Shown here: positions 1-10,500 of the stretch, in pieces
Layout: the number at the start of each line of letters is the position of its first letter
How positions within the stretch are numbered: the stretch's first letter is position 1
Assembly: GCA_015068495.1 (NCBI GenBank)
Contig: SVKL01000010.1
Location: 1 to 64,000, forward strand
Reading direction: 5' to 3'
Source: Oscillospiraceae bacterium
GTDB lineage: Bacteria > Bacillota > Clostridia > Oscillospirales > Oscillospiraceae
DNA length: 64,000 nucleotides
The notes under the pieces: generated by a model
Seen by the model: only the letters and a program-made list of their open reading frames with translations
Databases searched by the model: none
What the model was told of the DNA's origin: nothing
Program-made: the position numbers and the translations under genes

Positions 1-2
1 TT

Positions 3-29
3 CCCACGATGAAGCCCCTCACAGAGTAA
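3..29 (+). other. 3' end of a truncated reading frame (PTMKPLTE tail)
   Basis: The window opens inside a frame that reads PTMKPLTE and stops at 27-29, directly ahead of a terminator. The first two bases allow an Ile codon before the Pro. The same IPTMKPL peptide recurs at 1953-1979 and inside the small ORF at 12883-13008 with different synonymous codons. That favours a coding tail over a DNA attachment site. The parent gene lies outside the window and was not identified. Confidence 0.4.
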
Positions 30-34
30 TATTA

Positions 35-76
35 AGCCGAAAACGCTTGTTTCAAAGCGTTTTCGGCTTTTTGTTT
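35..76 (+). terminator. Rho-independent terminator
   Basis: The arms AGCCGAAAACGC and GCGTTTTCGGCT flank a short loop and are followed by TTTTTG. It closes the gene entering from the left. Confidence 0.8.
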
Positions 77-102
77 TTCCAAATTATTGCTTAAAAATGT
101 GG

Positions 103-171
103 TTTACGACAGATTTACGACGAATGAGCAGGTCAACGGTCTTTGGAAATTACGACAATAAGGTGTCGTAA
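103..171. repeat. TTACGAC heptamer cluster, left
   Basis: TTACGAC occurs at 104-110, 115-121 and 150-156, and inverted (GTCGTAA) at 165-171. The last two form a 7-bp dyad with an 8-nt spacer. A near-identical pair sits at 1817-1835 on the other side of the ABC exporter genes. These could be integrase arm sites or regulator sites; the sequence does not decide between them. The rest of 77-260 shows nothing else recognisable. Confidence 0.5.
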
Positions 172-260
172 ACGTAGACTTAACAATGTACCGACAGGAT
201 TACCACTTACATATGAAATAGAACCGAATAGATGAAAAACGAGATTTTTCATAATTGAAA

Positions 261-269
261 TGCTATAAT
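261..269 (+). promoter_or_regulatory. Extended -10 promoter of the ABC exporter operon
   Basis: TGCTATAAT is an extended -10 element about 30 bases before the ABC start codon. No good -35 hexamer lies 16-18 bases upstream, which fits reliance on the TGn extension or on an activator. Confidence 0.45.
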
Positions 270-301
270 TCAGTAAACGCATTACGGAAAGGACAGATTA
301 T

Positions 302-1030
302 ATGTATGCCATAAGGACTGCTAACCTAACTAAAAAATATAAGGATATCATTGCGGTAGACCAATTAAATTTGCAGGTTAAAAAAGGCGAATTGTTTTCT
401 CTGCTCGGTGTAAACGGCGCCGGTAAAACAACCACGATTAAAATGCTGTCCTGCTTGACACAGCCCACAAGCGGCGATGCTTTTCTGAATGGAAAAAGCA
501 TTTGCAAAGATTCTGCTGCCGTGAAATCAATGATAGCCGTTTCTCCGCAGGAAACGGCGGTTGCGCCCGGACTTTCGGTTCGAGAGAACCTTGAACTGAT
601 GTGCGGGGCTCACGATTTTACAAAGGATAAGCAAAATGCGAAAATTGCAGAGCTGACCGACCTGCTCGGATTGGGATCTGTTAGCAAGAAAAAGGCAGGT
701 AAACTGTCCGGCGGCTGGCAACGCCGGCTGAGTATTGCTATGGCACTGATCAGCGAACCGGAGATATTGTTCCTAGATGAACCTACGCTTGGTCTTGATG
801 TGCTTGCCAGAAGCGATTTGTGGAATTTGATTCGTTCTCTCAAAGGGAAAGTAACCATTATTCTGACAACACACTATATGGAAGAAGCAGAAGCTCTGTC
901 CGACCGTATTGCAATTATGAAAGACGGCAAACTTCTTATCTGCGATACTGCTGACAAGATTAAGGAAACAGCGGAAACGGATAATTTCGAGCAAGCATTT
1001 ATTCGTATTATTAAGGGGGTGGCAAAATGA
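302..1030 (+). CDS. ABC transporter ATP-binding protein (drug-export type)
   Basis: This 242-aa cytoplasmic ATPase powers the membrane protein encoded next to it. Visible motifs are Walker A GVNGAGKTT near residue 37, the signature LSGGW near 138, Walker B EILFLDEPTLGLD near 158, and a switch His in TTHYMEEAE. The pattern matches the DrrA/CcmA group that pairs with ABC-2 permeases to export drugs, antibiotics or polymers. The start follows an AAAGGA ribosome site. It overlaps the permease by ATGA, so the two are translationally coupled. Codon use is more AT-rich than in the housekeeping genes further right, which fits acquisition. The substrate is not readable; the nearby MerR/GyrI regulator hints at lipophilic drugs, but only by proximity. 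Confidence 0.9.
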   Translation: MYAIRTANLTKKYKDIIAVDQLNLQVKKGELFSLLGVNGAGKTTTIKMLSCLTQPTSGDAFLNGKSICKDSAAVKSMIAVSPQETAVAPGLSVRENLELMCGAHDFTKDKQNAKIAELTDLLGLGSVSKKKAGKLSGGWQRRLSIAMALISEPEILFLDEPTLGLDVLARSDLWNLIRSLKGKVTIILTTHYMEEAEALSDRIAIMKDGKLLICDTADKIKETAETDNFEQAFIRIIKGVAK

Positions 1031-1758
1031 GAATGCTCACTTTTGCGAACAGAAATACGAAAGAAATATTACGGGATCCGCTGACACTGATCTTTGGACT
1101 CGGCTTTCCCCTTATTTTGATTGTATTGCTCAGTGCTATCCAAGCAAATATTCCCGTAAAACTATTCGAAATACAGTACTTAACTCCGGGGATTACGGTT
1201 TTCGGTTTAGCGTTTATGACGCTGTTTTCGGCAACCATTATTGCAAAAGACAGAGGAAGTTCGCTATTGCAGCGTTTATACACAACGCCGCTGACCCCGA
1301 TGGATTTCATTCTTGGCTACACGTTGCCTATAATTCCAATTTCTATTTCCCAATGCATTGTCTGTTATATTGCCGCAATCGTTCTCGGGTTGGATATTAC
1401 AGTGAATATTTTGTATGCTGTGTTATGCATCATTCCTGTTTCAATCCTCTACATCGCTCTGGGCCTTCTTTGCGGAAGCATGCTGACCGATAAGCAGGTA
1501 GGAGGGATCTGTGGTGCGTTGCTAACTAACCTTTCAGCATGGTTGTCGGGCGTTTGGTTTGATCTTGACCTTGTAGGAGGTGCTTTTAAGGAGATCGCAT
1601 ACGCACTTCCGTTTGTTCACGCAGTCGAGATAGAACGTGCTGTACTTGCAGGAGATTTTGCAGGGATTTTTCCTCATATTTGGTGGGTACTCGGATATGC
1701 CGCCGTTCTGCTCGTATTAGCGGTGCTAATGTTCTTGCGACAGATGAAAAAACAGTAA
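1027..1758 (+). CDS. ABC-2 type permease
   Basis: This 243-aa integral membrane partner of the preceding ATPase has about six hydrophobic segments. They start after a short cytoplasmic N-terminus with the NRNTKEILRDPLTL stretch typical of ABC-2 permeases. An SSLLQRLYTTPL amphipathic coupling segment near residue 78 also fits the family. It overlaps the ATPase gene by ATGA. No further gene follows in the unit, so the exporter would be a simple two-component system assembled as a 2+2 complex. The substrate is unknown. Confidence 0.88.
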   Translation: MRMLTFANRNTKEILRDPLTLIFGLGFPLILIVLLSAIQANIPVKLFEIQYLTPGITVFGLAFMTLFSATIIAKDRGSSLLQRLYTTPLTPMDFILGYTLPIIPISISQCIVCYIAAIVLGLDITVNILYAVLCIIPVSILYIALGLLCGSMLTDKQVGGICGALLTNLSAWLSGVWFDLDLVGGAFKEIAYALPFVHAVEIERAVLAGDFAGIFPHIWWVLGYAAVLLVLAVLMFLRQMKKQ

Positions 1759-1815
1759 TTCTTCATATTGGAGAATATGTGTTTCATTGTTGTGCATAGT
1801 AAACACATCCACATT

Positions 1816-1835
1816 TTTACGACAGATTTTACGAC
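1816..1835. repeat. TTACGAC heptamer pair, right
   Basis: TTTACGACAGATTTTACGAC repeats the 103-121 sequence with a single extra T. Two TTACGAC heptamers lie 12 bp apart here, against 11 bp in the left copy. Together the two copies flank the ABC exporter cassette. Confidence 0.55.
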
Positions 1836-1952
1836 AAATAGAATGAAGTTATGCCGCCTTATGACAGGTTATGTTTTACAATGAAAGCACTTTGGATTAA
1901 CGAAGTCAGCAAAAGGCAGAATAAATAAGGGTATAAGCTCTATCTTGCCTAA

Positions 1953-1979
1953 ATCCCCACGATGAAACCTTTGGACTGA
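1953..1979 (+). other. IPTMKPLD tail remnant in a gene-free stretch
   Basis: The frame ATC CCC ACG ATG AAA CCT TTG GAC TGA encodes IPTMKPLD and a stop, but an in-frame TAA lies immediately upstream, so no gene remains. A weak GAAAAACC/GGTTTTTC hairpin follows at about 1988-2017. The rest of 1759-2117 shows no other gene. Confidence 0.4.
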
Positions 1980-2037
1980 CAAATTTCAGAAAAACCCAGT
2001 AGTTATGCGGTTTTTCGGTGGTTTAGAACCTTAAAAA

Positions 2038-2066
2038 ACCACGCCACTACGCCAACTACTACGCCA
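2038..2066. repeat. Tandem ACYACGCCA repeats
   Basis: ACCACGCCA, ACTACGCCA and ACTACGCCA occur at 2038, 2046 and 2058. They are short direct repeats at 8-12 bp spacing in a gene-free stretch. Such iterons could bind a recombinase or regulator; no partner gene is visible. Confidence 0.4.
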
Positions 2067-2117
2067 ATTTTCTGGGGAGATTTGCAGAGAAAAGTTACTA
2101 TGATAGACTAAAAGATC

Positions 2118-2147
2118 AAGCGCCGTGCAATTTGCACGGCGCTTTCT
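2118..2147. terminator. GC-rich hairpin terminator
   Basis: AAGCGCCGTGCAA pairs with TTGCACGGCGCTT and is followed by TTCTTCG. It carries weak T-runs on both sides and could act in either direction, although no intact gene precedes it on the plus strand. Confidence 0.55.
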
Positions 2148-2178
2148 TCGTCCAAACGAAAATTTATTGATTATATCA

Positions 2179-2213
2179 AATGACGGTGACACATTTTGGT
2201 CACCATCATTTTT
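2179..2213. terminator. Bidirectional terminator behind the MerR gene
   Basis: The hairpin ATGACGGTGAC...GTCACCATCAT has T-rich flanks on both strands. It sits just past the MerR stop codon and probably ends that transcript. Confidence 0.6.
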
Positions 2214-2235
2214 ATACACTATTGTAATGGTAAGG

Positions 2236-3018
2236 TCATCCCTTAATCGGCACAGCAATCTGTGTGATGTAATCGCCACTATTTTTACCACGGTTGGGAG
2301 GGCCTTCCAAATAGATGGAACGGAAGGAACCGGTGGTTTCGACATTGTTTTCTTTTACATAAGCCATCAGCGCACGAATAGCCGTTGTTGTTCCTTCGTA
2401 GGGGCCACGGTAATAGATACAGAGTGCCGGTGTTTCGGCAAACTCCATACGTTCAGGACCATCAAAGCTATCCTCTACGGGAATGCAGCACATTAAATCA
2501 AGCTTGTCAAGAGATGTGGACATACGCATGGTAAACATTCGGCTAAGCATAGACATTTTGCCTGTACGAGCGGCGGCAATATATGTATCTCGCAGTACGT
2601 TTGCCGCATTACCCACATTATCACAAACATACTGACGGGAAAAGCATACCTGCCGAGGAAGGGTGGTCTTACGAACTGTTAGATCCCCTTGCTTTGCGGA
2701 ACGCACCTGAAGCATCTGTATATTTCGATCCAAGGATGCACGAAGCTCCATGAGGCGCTCTAAATAAGTGTCGATGTTCTCAGTGTCGTAATAGTAGTCC
2801 TGCACTTCTTTTAGAGATAAACCCAACTGCTGCAGGGAACGGATTGAACGAATCTGTGTCATATTGTCCGCAGAATAATACCGGTATCCGCTTTCCTCAT
2901 CTTTAACAGCAGGAGTTAAAAGGCCCATATCCTCGTAAACAATAAGTGTCTTACGGGTGATGCCCATAATCTTCGTTACTTCACCGACTTTGAATAAATT
3001 TTCGGCGTGCTTTTTCAA
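2236..3018 (-). CDS. MerR family regulator with GyrI-like effector domain
   Basis: This 260-aa transcription factor has an N-terminal MerR winged helix (about residues 8-75; FKVGEVTKIMGITRKTLIVYE then GYRYYS), a coiled dimerisation helix (about 80-115) and a C-terminal GyrI-like ligand domain ending in DYITQIAVPIKG. This is the BmrR-type architecture, in which lipophilic ligands bind the C-terminal domain and DNA is untwisted at promoters with over-long spacers. The start is TTG at 3018 behind GAGGTGA. Just upstream, facing away, is a promoter with exactly this geometry (3064-3094), so self-linked control is likely. The ABC exporter lies downstream on the other strand; regulation of it is possible but not shown. 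Confidence 0.88.
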   Translation of the reverse strand: MKKHAENLFKVGEVTKIMGITRKTLIVYEDMGLLTPAVKDEESGYRYYSADNMTQIRSIRSLQQLGLSLKEVQDYYYDTENIDTYLERLMELRASLDRNIQMLQVRSAKQGDLTVRKTTLPRQVCFSRQYVCDNVGNAANVLRDTYIAAARTGKMSMLSRMFTMRMSTSLDKLDLMCCIPVEDSFDGPERMEFAETPALCIYYRGPYEGTTTAIRALMAYVKENNVETTGSFRSIYLEGPPNRGKNSGDYITQIAVPIKG

Positions 3019-3063
3019 TTTCCAATCACCTCGAATTTTTTTGGAGAAATTTGTAAAAGTCTA

Positions 3064-3094
3064 TTGACTTGAACCTTCGGGTCTAAGTTATAAT
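3064..3094 (+). promoter_or_regulatory. MerR-type promoter: TTGACT, 19-bp spacer, TATAAT
   Basis: TTGACT (3064-3069) and TATAAT (3089-3094) are separated by 19 bp instead of 17. The spacer region carries the dyad ACTTGAACC-TTCG-GGTCTAAGT (3067-3088; 7 of 9 positions symmetric). This is the textbook layout of a promoter activated by DNA distortion by a MerR regulator, and the MerR gene starts 46 bp away on the opposite strand. The promoter now points through a zinc-ribbon remnant into the cohesin gene, with no terminator seen between. Confidence 0.75.
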
Positions 3095-3121
3095 TGTATT
3101 GTATCATATTATACCTTTCTT

Positions 3122-3334
3122 TGCAATAGAAAGCGGATTTTGGATGAATGGGATGTTGAGAGAAATCTGCCCCTTACCCCGGGCGATGTAGCACACACCA
3201 GTGATATTCCGGTATGGTGGAGATGCAAAAAGGGGCATTCCTGGTGTACCCAGGTCCGAAGCCACTCAAGAAGCTCCACAGGCTGCCCGGTATGCCGCGG
3301 AAAAACTGGAAGAGAAACGGCAACGGAAGCTTGA
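3122..3334 (+). pseudogene. Remnant of a DUF4379-like zinc-ribbon gene
   Basis: The frame reads LDEWDVERN...LTPGDV...VWWRCKKGHSW...CPVCRGK. This matches one unit of the DUF4379 treble-clef/zinc-ribbon repeat, with its CxxGH and CPxC ligands. Family members normally hold several such units; here the frame runs back into the promoter and stops soon after the CPxC. The only start is a TTG at 3140. From about 3260 a second frame gives a charged coiled-coil-like tail, so this looks like a rearranged fragment. A functional 64-aa zinc-ribbon peptide cannot be excluded. Confidence 0.55.
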
Positions 3335-3412
3335 AGCCGCCCGTAAAAAGCATTTATCTCGCAAGCCTTTGGCGGCAAACGAAAAAGTAATTAACATAAC
3401 GGAGGAAGAGTT

Positions 3413-4495
3413 ATGAGAATGTCGAAGAACAAAATCATTATGGTGGCAATCATTGCACTTGTTGTCATCGCACTTGCAGTGACATTGGTGGTTCTCTTAA
3501 ACAGAGACAACAATGACCTGCCCCCTACGGACGGCACGACCCAGAGCACCGAACCGTCCGGCACGGAAGGGACTGACCCCACCGCGGGCACAACAGCTCC
3601 CACCACAGAAACGACTGAGCCGACTACCGAATCTACTGAGCCTAAGCCTACCGAGCCTAAGCCCACAGATCCCAAGCCTACTCAGACGACAAAGTACACT
3701 GTTACTTTTAAGGACTGGGACGGCAAGGTTCTGAAAACCGAGAAGGTAGAAAAGAGCAAGGCTGCTACCGCACCTGCTAATCCTACCCGTGCAAACTACA
3801 CCTTTACCGGTTGGGACAAGTCCTTTAGCAAGGTTACTTCTGACTTGGTGGTTACTGCTACCTATAAGCCTGTAGAAACCGAACCCACTCAGCCCACTGT
3901 CTACACTGTCACCTTTAAGGATTGGGACGGCAAGGTTTTGAAAACTGAGCAGGTAGAAAAGGGCAAGGACGCTACCGCACCTGCTGCCCCCACCCGTGAG
4001 CATTACAATTTTGCAGGTTGGGACAAAACCTTCAGCAGTGTCACCTCTGACTTGGTAGTTACTGCTACATATACCACTACCAAGCTGATTATCTCCGCGG
4101 AATCCGTTACCGTGAACAAGGGTACGGGTGAAGTGACTATGAATATCCGTGTGGTAAACAACCCCGGTATTATGGGCGCTGTTCTGAAGGTTTCCGTGAA
4201 CGATGATGTGCTTGCCGTTTCCGGCGCAAATAAGACCGGCTATCCCGGCCTGACCCTGACCGCTCCCGGCTCTGCGGCAACCTCTTCTCCCTACACCTTT
4301 ATGCTGGACAGCATGGATCTTTCCGCTGACGACAAGAAGGATGGCACACTGCTGACCATTACCTTTAAGATTAAAGATACCTCCGTTACCGGCAAGTACG
4401 ATGTGAAGTTGTCCTGCAACCAGGGTGGTATCTTTGATGAAAACTACAACGACCTGAACGTTACTTTCGTAAACGGATCGATCACTATTCAGTAA
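3413..4495 (+). CDS. Membrane-anchored cohesin protein with two InlB-type repeats
   Basis: This 360-aa surface protein has an N-terminal membrane anchor (about residues 8-30), a Thr/Pro/Glu-rich spacer (31-92) and two near-identical InlB/Flg_new-type beta repeats (about 93-150 and 160-220, each with VTFKDWDGKVLKTE). The C-terminal domain of about 135 residues has cohesin hallmarks: a VTVNKGTGEVTMNIRV opening strand, a DGTLLTITFKIKD strand and a terminal VTFVNGSITI strand. Cohesins bind dockerins with high affinity. The next gene, 18 bp downstream, encodes a dockerin, so the pair could assemble on the cell surface. The start follows GGAGG with a 7-nt spacer. It has no sortase signal; anchoring would be by the N-terminal helix. 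Confidence 0.85.
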   Translation: MRMSKNKIIMVAIIALVVIALAVTLVVLLNRDNNDLPPTDGTTQSTEPSGTEGTDPTAGTTAPTTETTEPTTESTEPKPTEPKPTDPKPTQTTKYTVTFKDWDGKVLKTEKVEKSKAATAPANPTRANYTFTGWDKSFSKVTSDLVVTATYKPVETEPTQPTVYTVTFKDWDGKVLKTEQVEKGKDATAPAAPTREHYNFAGWDKTFSSVTSDLVVTATYTTTKLIISAESVTVNKGTGEVTMNIRVVNNPGIMGAVLKVSVNDDVLAVSGANKTGYPGLTLTAPGSAATSSPYTFMLDSMDLSADDKKDGTLLTITFKIKDTSVTGKYDVKLSCNQGGIFDENYNDLNVTFVNGSITIQ

Positions 4496-4513
4496 GCAGG
4501 AGGGAATTAGACA

Positions 4514-7500
4514 ATGAAGATGCAGCAAAATTGGCTTAAGCGGCTGATTGCTCTGGCGCTGGTCATTGTATCTCTTTTGCAATGGTTACCCGCAGAGACA
4601 ATCGCAGCTGCGATTGAAAATGCTCGCTCTACAACCGTCACAGCCGGCGATGTCAACGGCGACGGCACTGTAGACGCAAAAGATGTAAACTTAATTCGCC
4701 GTCATATTGCAGGCGGCTATAATGTCAATATCAACACACTGGCAGCAGAAGTAAATGGTGACGGTGTGATTGATGCAAAGGATGTCAACCTGACCCGCCG
4801 TTATATCGCAGGCGGCTATGATGTAGAACTGAAGCCTTGTGTTCTTTACACTGTCAAGTTTGAAACTGGCGGCGGTACTACATACGAAGATAAGGAAGTT
4901 CCCCAGGGCACTGTTATCAGCTCCTTCACCAAGAATCCTTATTGGGCAGATCATCTGTTTATGGGTTGGTGCTATGACGCAGAGCTGACCCAGAGCGTTG
5001 GCAGCAAAGATGTTGTCACCAAGGATATGACCTTGTATGCCAACTATCTGGAGCAGGTTCCTCTGGAAACCTTGGAGACACCCAACTTTGCAAGCGCTGA
5101 GGATGTAAATACCAACTTCACCATTACTGTGGTATCTACTGATCCGGAAATGACCGCGCAGGAAGTCCAGGCGGCGATTGCTGCGACCAATCTTGCCGAT
5201 CCCGACGCAAGCGGCTTTATCTCTGTTTCCGGCTCTAACGGCACTTATACCATTACCAGTGTTGGTGGATTCAACGCAGGCGGCACATATCGTATTTCTC
5301 TGAACAGCGATAAGCTGACCTTTAAGGATCAGCCGGAATCTGCCCGTGACTTTAACTTCACCGTCCATCGTGATGAAGTTATGAATCTTGACACAAATGC
5401 GGATGCAAAGTACATCCCCTTGGGCCAGATCAGCAACATCACCAACAACGGTCAGAGCGTATCCACTTTGGATATTGCTCTGTACGAAGTCAATGGCGAT
5501 AATATCTCTGTAACCGAGATGTCCACCGGCACATTTACCTACACCGGCACAACCTCCGTGCAGGTTGGCGATATTGTCTGTATTTATGAGGGCGCACTTC
5601 CCTCTGAAAGAGATCAGAACACCCCCAAGGATCAGCTGGGTGATATGGCGTTCCTGGAGATCACCGCTGTAAACGGCAGCACTTATACATATCAGAGCGC
5701 CGACACAGAAGATGTCCTCTTTATGCCGGATGTTCTGCCTATGCCCGAAGCTGCTGATACAGACAGCGATGCAAATACCATTACTGTGGAGAACAAGTAT
5801 CTGGACTACTCTGCGGATATGTACTCCTACATGAATCTGGACAGCCAGACTGTTGTGGGTGCTGGTGACTTCCTGGCGTTCTACACCGGTGACATTGCGG
5901 TACAGAGCGGCGAAAATGCTGCTGCCCTCACCGGCTACGGTAAGATCACCGCAGTAAGCACCAATGCCGATACCACTACCATCACCTTTATCAAGGTTAC
6001 TTGGGAAGAAGTGGAATCCTCTATGGATGTATATGCCAAGGAGGAAATGACCGCCCAGGAGCTGCTGGAAGGTATGGACACCGAGAATATGGAGTCCGAG
6101 ATCGAGCAGCAGGCGCTTAACAGCGGATTTGCCAATGAAGCTGCCCTGTATATGACCTCCCTGGCTCTGGCTACAGATAACTTCACACAACTTAGTGAGA
6201 ATATGAACCTTGCCGATTACAAGGTTACGCTGAAGGATGGCAAGACCGTTTCTCCCGAAGAGCTGCAGCTGATGGCTGGCGGCAAGGTGGAAGTTGAGAT
6301 CGAAGAGACTACCATTGAAGCAATCGTCGGTCTTTCCCCCACCCATTTGGGCGACATCAAGGGCACCAATGCCACCAAGAAGGGCATTGTGATCGGCCTG
6401 GATGTGACCGTTGTTTTCACCGTTGCAGCAAAAGGCATTGACGGTCATTTGGAGATTACTGTCACCGGTAGCTTTATCGAAGAAGTTGGACTTGACTTTG
6501 TTGCCGATGCAGAAGCAATCTGGGATGTTTGGGGCATCTTCCCCTACATTTCTGACTTTAGAGCAACTGCCAATGTGGATGTTCTGAACTACACCGCTGT
6601 TTCCTTCAACGCAACTATGGTCACGAAGGAAAATGAGGACGAGGAAGAGGAAGACGGAGAAGACGGCGACAACGACAACGACGATGAAGACGAAGAAGAA
6701 GTTGACATTGCCGAAGAGATCAAGGGCCTGCTGGAGAGCATGACCGCAGGCGACGAGGAAGACGATGAAAGCCAGGAAGAGGCTGAGGAAAACGAGAACA
6801 AGCTGATTCAGCGGTACTCCGAAATGCTCAACCAGGAATCTGATTGGATTAACATCGTAGAGTACAATATTACTGAGGTTAAGAAGAGCGTTCCCTTTGA
6901 GATTCCGCTTATCAACATCAGCTTTAAGGCAGATTTTGTGGTCAAGATCGATGCCAGTATTTCCATTGGCTTTGACTTTGAATATGTGGAAGGCACACGC
7001 TATGTATTCACTGTTGATGTAAAGGCAGGCGAGGTCCGTTCGAATACCATACAGCTGCAGGAGAAGGCATACCAGTTCTGCTTCTATGCTATGGGCCGCA
7101 TTGGTCTGAAGGCAGGTGTTGAATTGGGCTTTGGTATCTCTGTGATCGATGAGGCGGTGGCTGCGGTCTATGTTACTGCGGAAGCCGGTGCATACACAAA
7201 ACTGTATGGCTATTTCTTCTATGAGCTGAAATACACAGAATCCCAAGGTAAGACTTCCAAATACAGCGGTGCTTTGCTGATCCAGATCGGCATTTACTTA
7301 GAGGTAGGTTTGGAAGCAACTGCGGTTGGAGGGTACTTCTCCACAGAGGTTACATTCCTGGACAAGGAATGGCTGCTGTATCAGGCAGGTATCCGTCAAA
7401 ATGTGCTGGACTTTGTGACAACGCAGGAAGAGATGCCTGAGATCGCTTTGAAACAGTATGTTCGCAAAGCATATATTCCGAACAGCGTCTTTAGTATGAG

Positions 7501-10500
7501 CTATTTGGATCTTCTGACAGGTGACGGAGAAACGGCGCTGTATAGCGATTGGAATGACCCGTCAGTAAAAGACGATTTCCGGTCAGGTGACAATTTTGAA
7601 ATCACCATGACCAATAAGAAATTCTCTTATAATCCTCAAACAAATGCCATTTGGGTCAATCCGGATGCGGATGATGCAAAGCTGGAAGGTGAAATGATCA
7701 TCACCTTTAAGCGGCAGCCCATGACCTTTACCTCTAAACCTCTGCAGCGTAGGATCTCTCTGTATTGGGATAATACAAGAGATGGTTATATGATCGTTCC
7801 CAATACAAATGGCGGCTCTTACATTCCTATGATTATTAAGGGATATGAGGAAAAGTTGGAGAAGCCTGCCGATCCTGAAAAGCCCGGTTATAATTTCGCC
7901 GGTTGGTATAGCGATGAAGATCTGACTGTTCCTTATACATTCCCTGCAACGATGCCGGCATCCGATACCAACATTTATGCTAAGTGGGAAGCCCGTACCG
8001 ATATTCCCTACACTGTGGAGCATTATCAGGAGAATTTCCGCTCCGGTGAATATGAACTTACAGAGATTGAAGAGTTCAAGGGAACTACTGATACAACAGT
8101 TACCCCCGCAGTAAAGAATTATACCGGTTATGTGGCTCCTGTACAGGCGCAGCTGAAGGTGGAAGCTGACGGCAGCGCGATTCTCCGTTACTACTATGCT
8201 TTGGAGCGTCACAATGTCACCTTCGATGCCGGTCGAGTAGATGGTGTTGAAGTCACTGCAGAAGAGGATGTTACCTATAACCTGAAGTACGGTGCTAAGA
8301 TTACCGCCCCTGTTATGGCTATGAAGGGTTATACCTTCGTTGGTTGGACTGTGGACGGCACGACCCAGGCAACCGTAGCCGAAACTGTTGGTACGCAGGA
8401 TCTGACCTACACCGCAATGTGGGAGAAGGAAGCAAACACCGAGTACCGCATTGAGTATTATGTCCAGCAGGCAGACGGTCGCTACACCTTGCAGCACATG
8501 GTCAAGGATAAGACCGTTACCGGCAAGGTGTTCACAGAGGAATATCTGCGTAGCTTGTTGATCGACGGCACTGCTGCCGACGATAAGTACATCCAGGTAA
8601 ATGCTGTAGCCTTTGAAAATGTGACCGTTAAGGGCATTGTTACCAAGGAAGCTGCAGTAGATGGCAACGGCAAGACAGTTATTAAGGTCAACTATGGCAG
8701 AATCAAGCACACATTGACCTTTGATCCCAACTATCCCGGCGCAGAACCCATTGTTAAGGATATGTTCTATGGCGCTGAGATCGTTGCACCCCAGAATATG
8801 ACCCGTACCGGTTATACCTTTGTGGGTTGGGAAGTGGCTCCCGTGGCTCCTGTAATGCCTGCTGAAAGCCTGACCTATCGAGCAGTATGGCAGGCAAATA
8901 CCGATACTGCCTATAAGGTAGAGCATTACCAGGAGCAGCTGGATGGCTCCTATGCTTTGGTGGATACCGATAATGAGACCGGCACTACCGAAACTGAAGT
9001 TACTCCTGCTGTGAAGAATTACGAAGGCTTCACCGCTCCTCAGACCCAGACCGTGACCGTTAAGGCTGACGGCACACTGGTGGTGGAGTATAAGTACACC
9101 CGTAATTCTTACACCATTGCCTTTGATGCAGATGGCGGCGAGGTTGAGCCTTCTTCCATCACTGCTAAGTATGGCGAGTCCATTACTCTGCCCGCACCTA
9201 CCCGTGAGGGCTACGGCTTTGACGGCTGGTACAACGGCACTGTAGCCTTTACTAGCGCAACTATGGTTGCTGAAAATCTGACCCTGACCGCACAGTGGAG
9301 CGCAGGCAAGATCGGCTACACCGTCAACCACTATCAGCAGAATGTGGACGGAAACGGCTACACCCTGTATAAGACCGATAGCGGTACAGCTTCTATGGAC
9401 GAGGAGGTTACTCCCAGCCTTAACAGCTACGAAGGCTTTACCGCTCCGGGCAGCACCACTACCATTACCATCAAGGCCAGTGCTGCTGAAAATGTGGTGG
9501 ATTACTACTACACCCGCAATCAGTACACCTTGACTTGGGAATTGGGTATTGGCAGCGCCGAGGGACAGACCTATACCTCCGGCAAGGTTTATTACGGAGA
9601 AGAAGTGAAAGCGCCTGTTCCCGCAAAGGCAGGCTACACCTTCACTTGGAATACCACACCCGTGACCGTGATGCCTGCAAACGATCTGACCTATACCGCA
9701 AACTGGAAAGAAAATACCTATACTGTGATCTTCCACGCAAACAACGGTACGGACGAGCAGATCACTAAGGAGCTGGCATACAGCGCAGCTCTGGGCGAAA
9801 ACACCTTCCAGTATGCAGGCTATACCTTCGCAGGCTGGACAGATGGTGTCAATACCTATACGGAAAGCACCAAGCTGAGCCAGATCATCACCGGCAGCAC
9901 TACCACACTGAATCTCAATGCTGTGTGGCAGTCTCAGAGCTTCACCATCACCTATGTGGGTGTGGAGCCCGGTGAACACAACAACGCAACGGAGTATACC
10001 GAAGGCAATGCGGTATCCCTCACCGCTCCCAATGCCCGTCCCGGCTACACCTTTGCCGGCTGGTATGACAACAGCAGCTTCGATGGCAGCCCTGTGGATG
10101 CCATTACAGCAGGCTCCATTGGCAACAAGACCTTCTATGCCAACTGGCAGGAAAATGTTTACCACATTGTGCTGAATCACAATGATGGCACCAACATGAA
10201 GGACACCTACGCAAACCTGCCTTATACCGGTGAGTGGGTCACGACTGCACCTACCCGTTCCGGTTACACCTTCGCAGGCTGGGCACTGTCTGCTGATGGT
10301 GCTGTGGTATGCAGTGACGGCGCAAGACTGACCGCCTTTGTGGATGCCAATACCGCCAGCGGCGCAGTGATCGAGCTGTTCGCTAAGTGGAATGTGGTGG
10401 AATACACCATCACCTATGATCTGGGTATGCACGCAGCCTCCACCACCCATAACAATCCCACCAAGTATTCCATCGAAACCGGCGAGGATATTGTTCTGAA

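Noticed and set aside
4691-7246. 851-aa minus-strand ORF
   Set aside because: It is also antisense to the giant gene. Composition follows the complement of the repeats and no motif is present.
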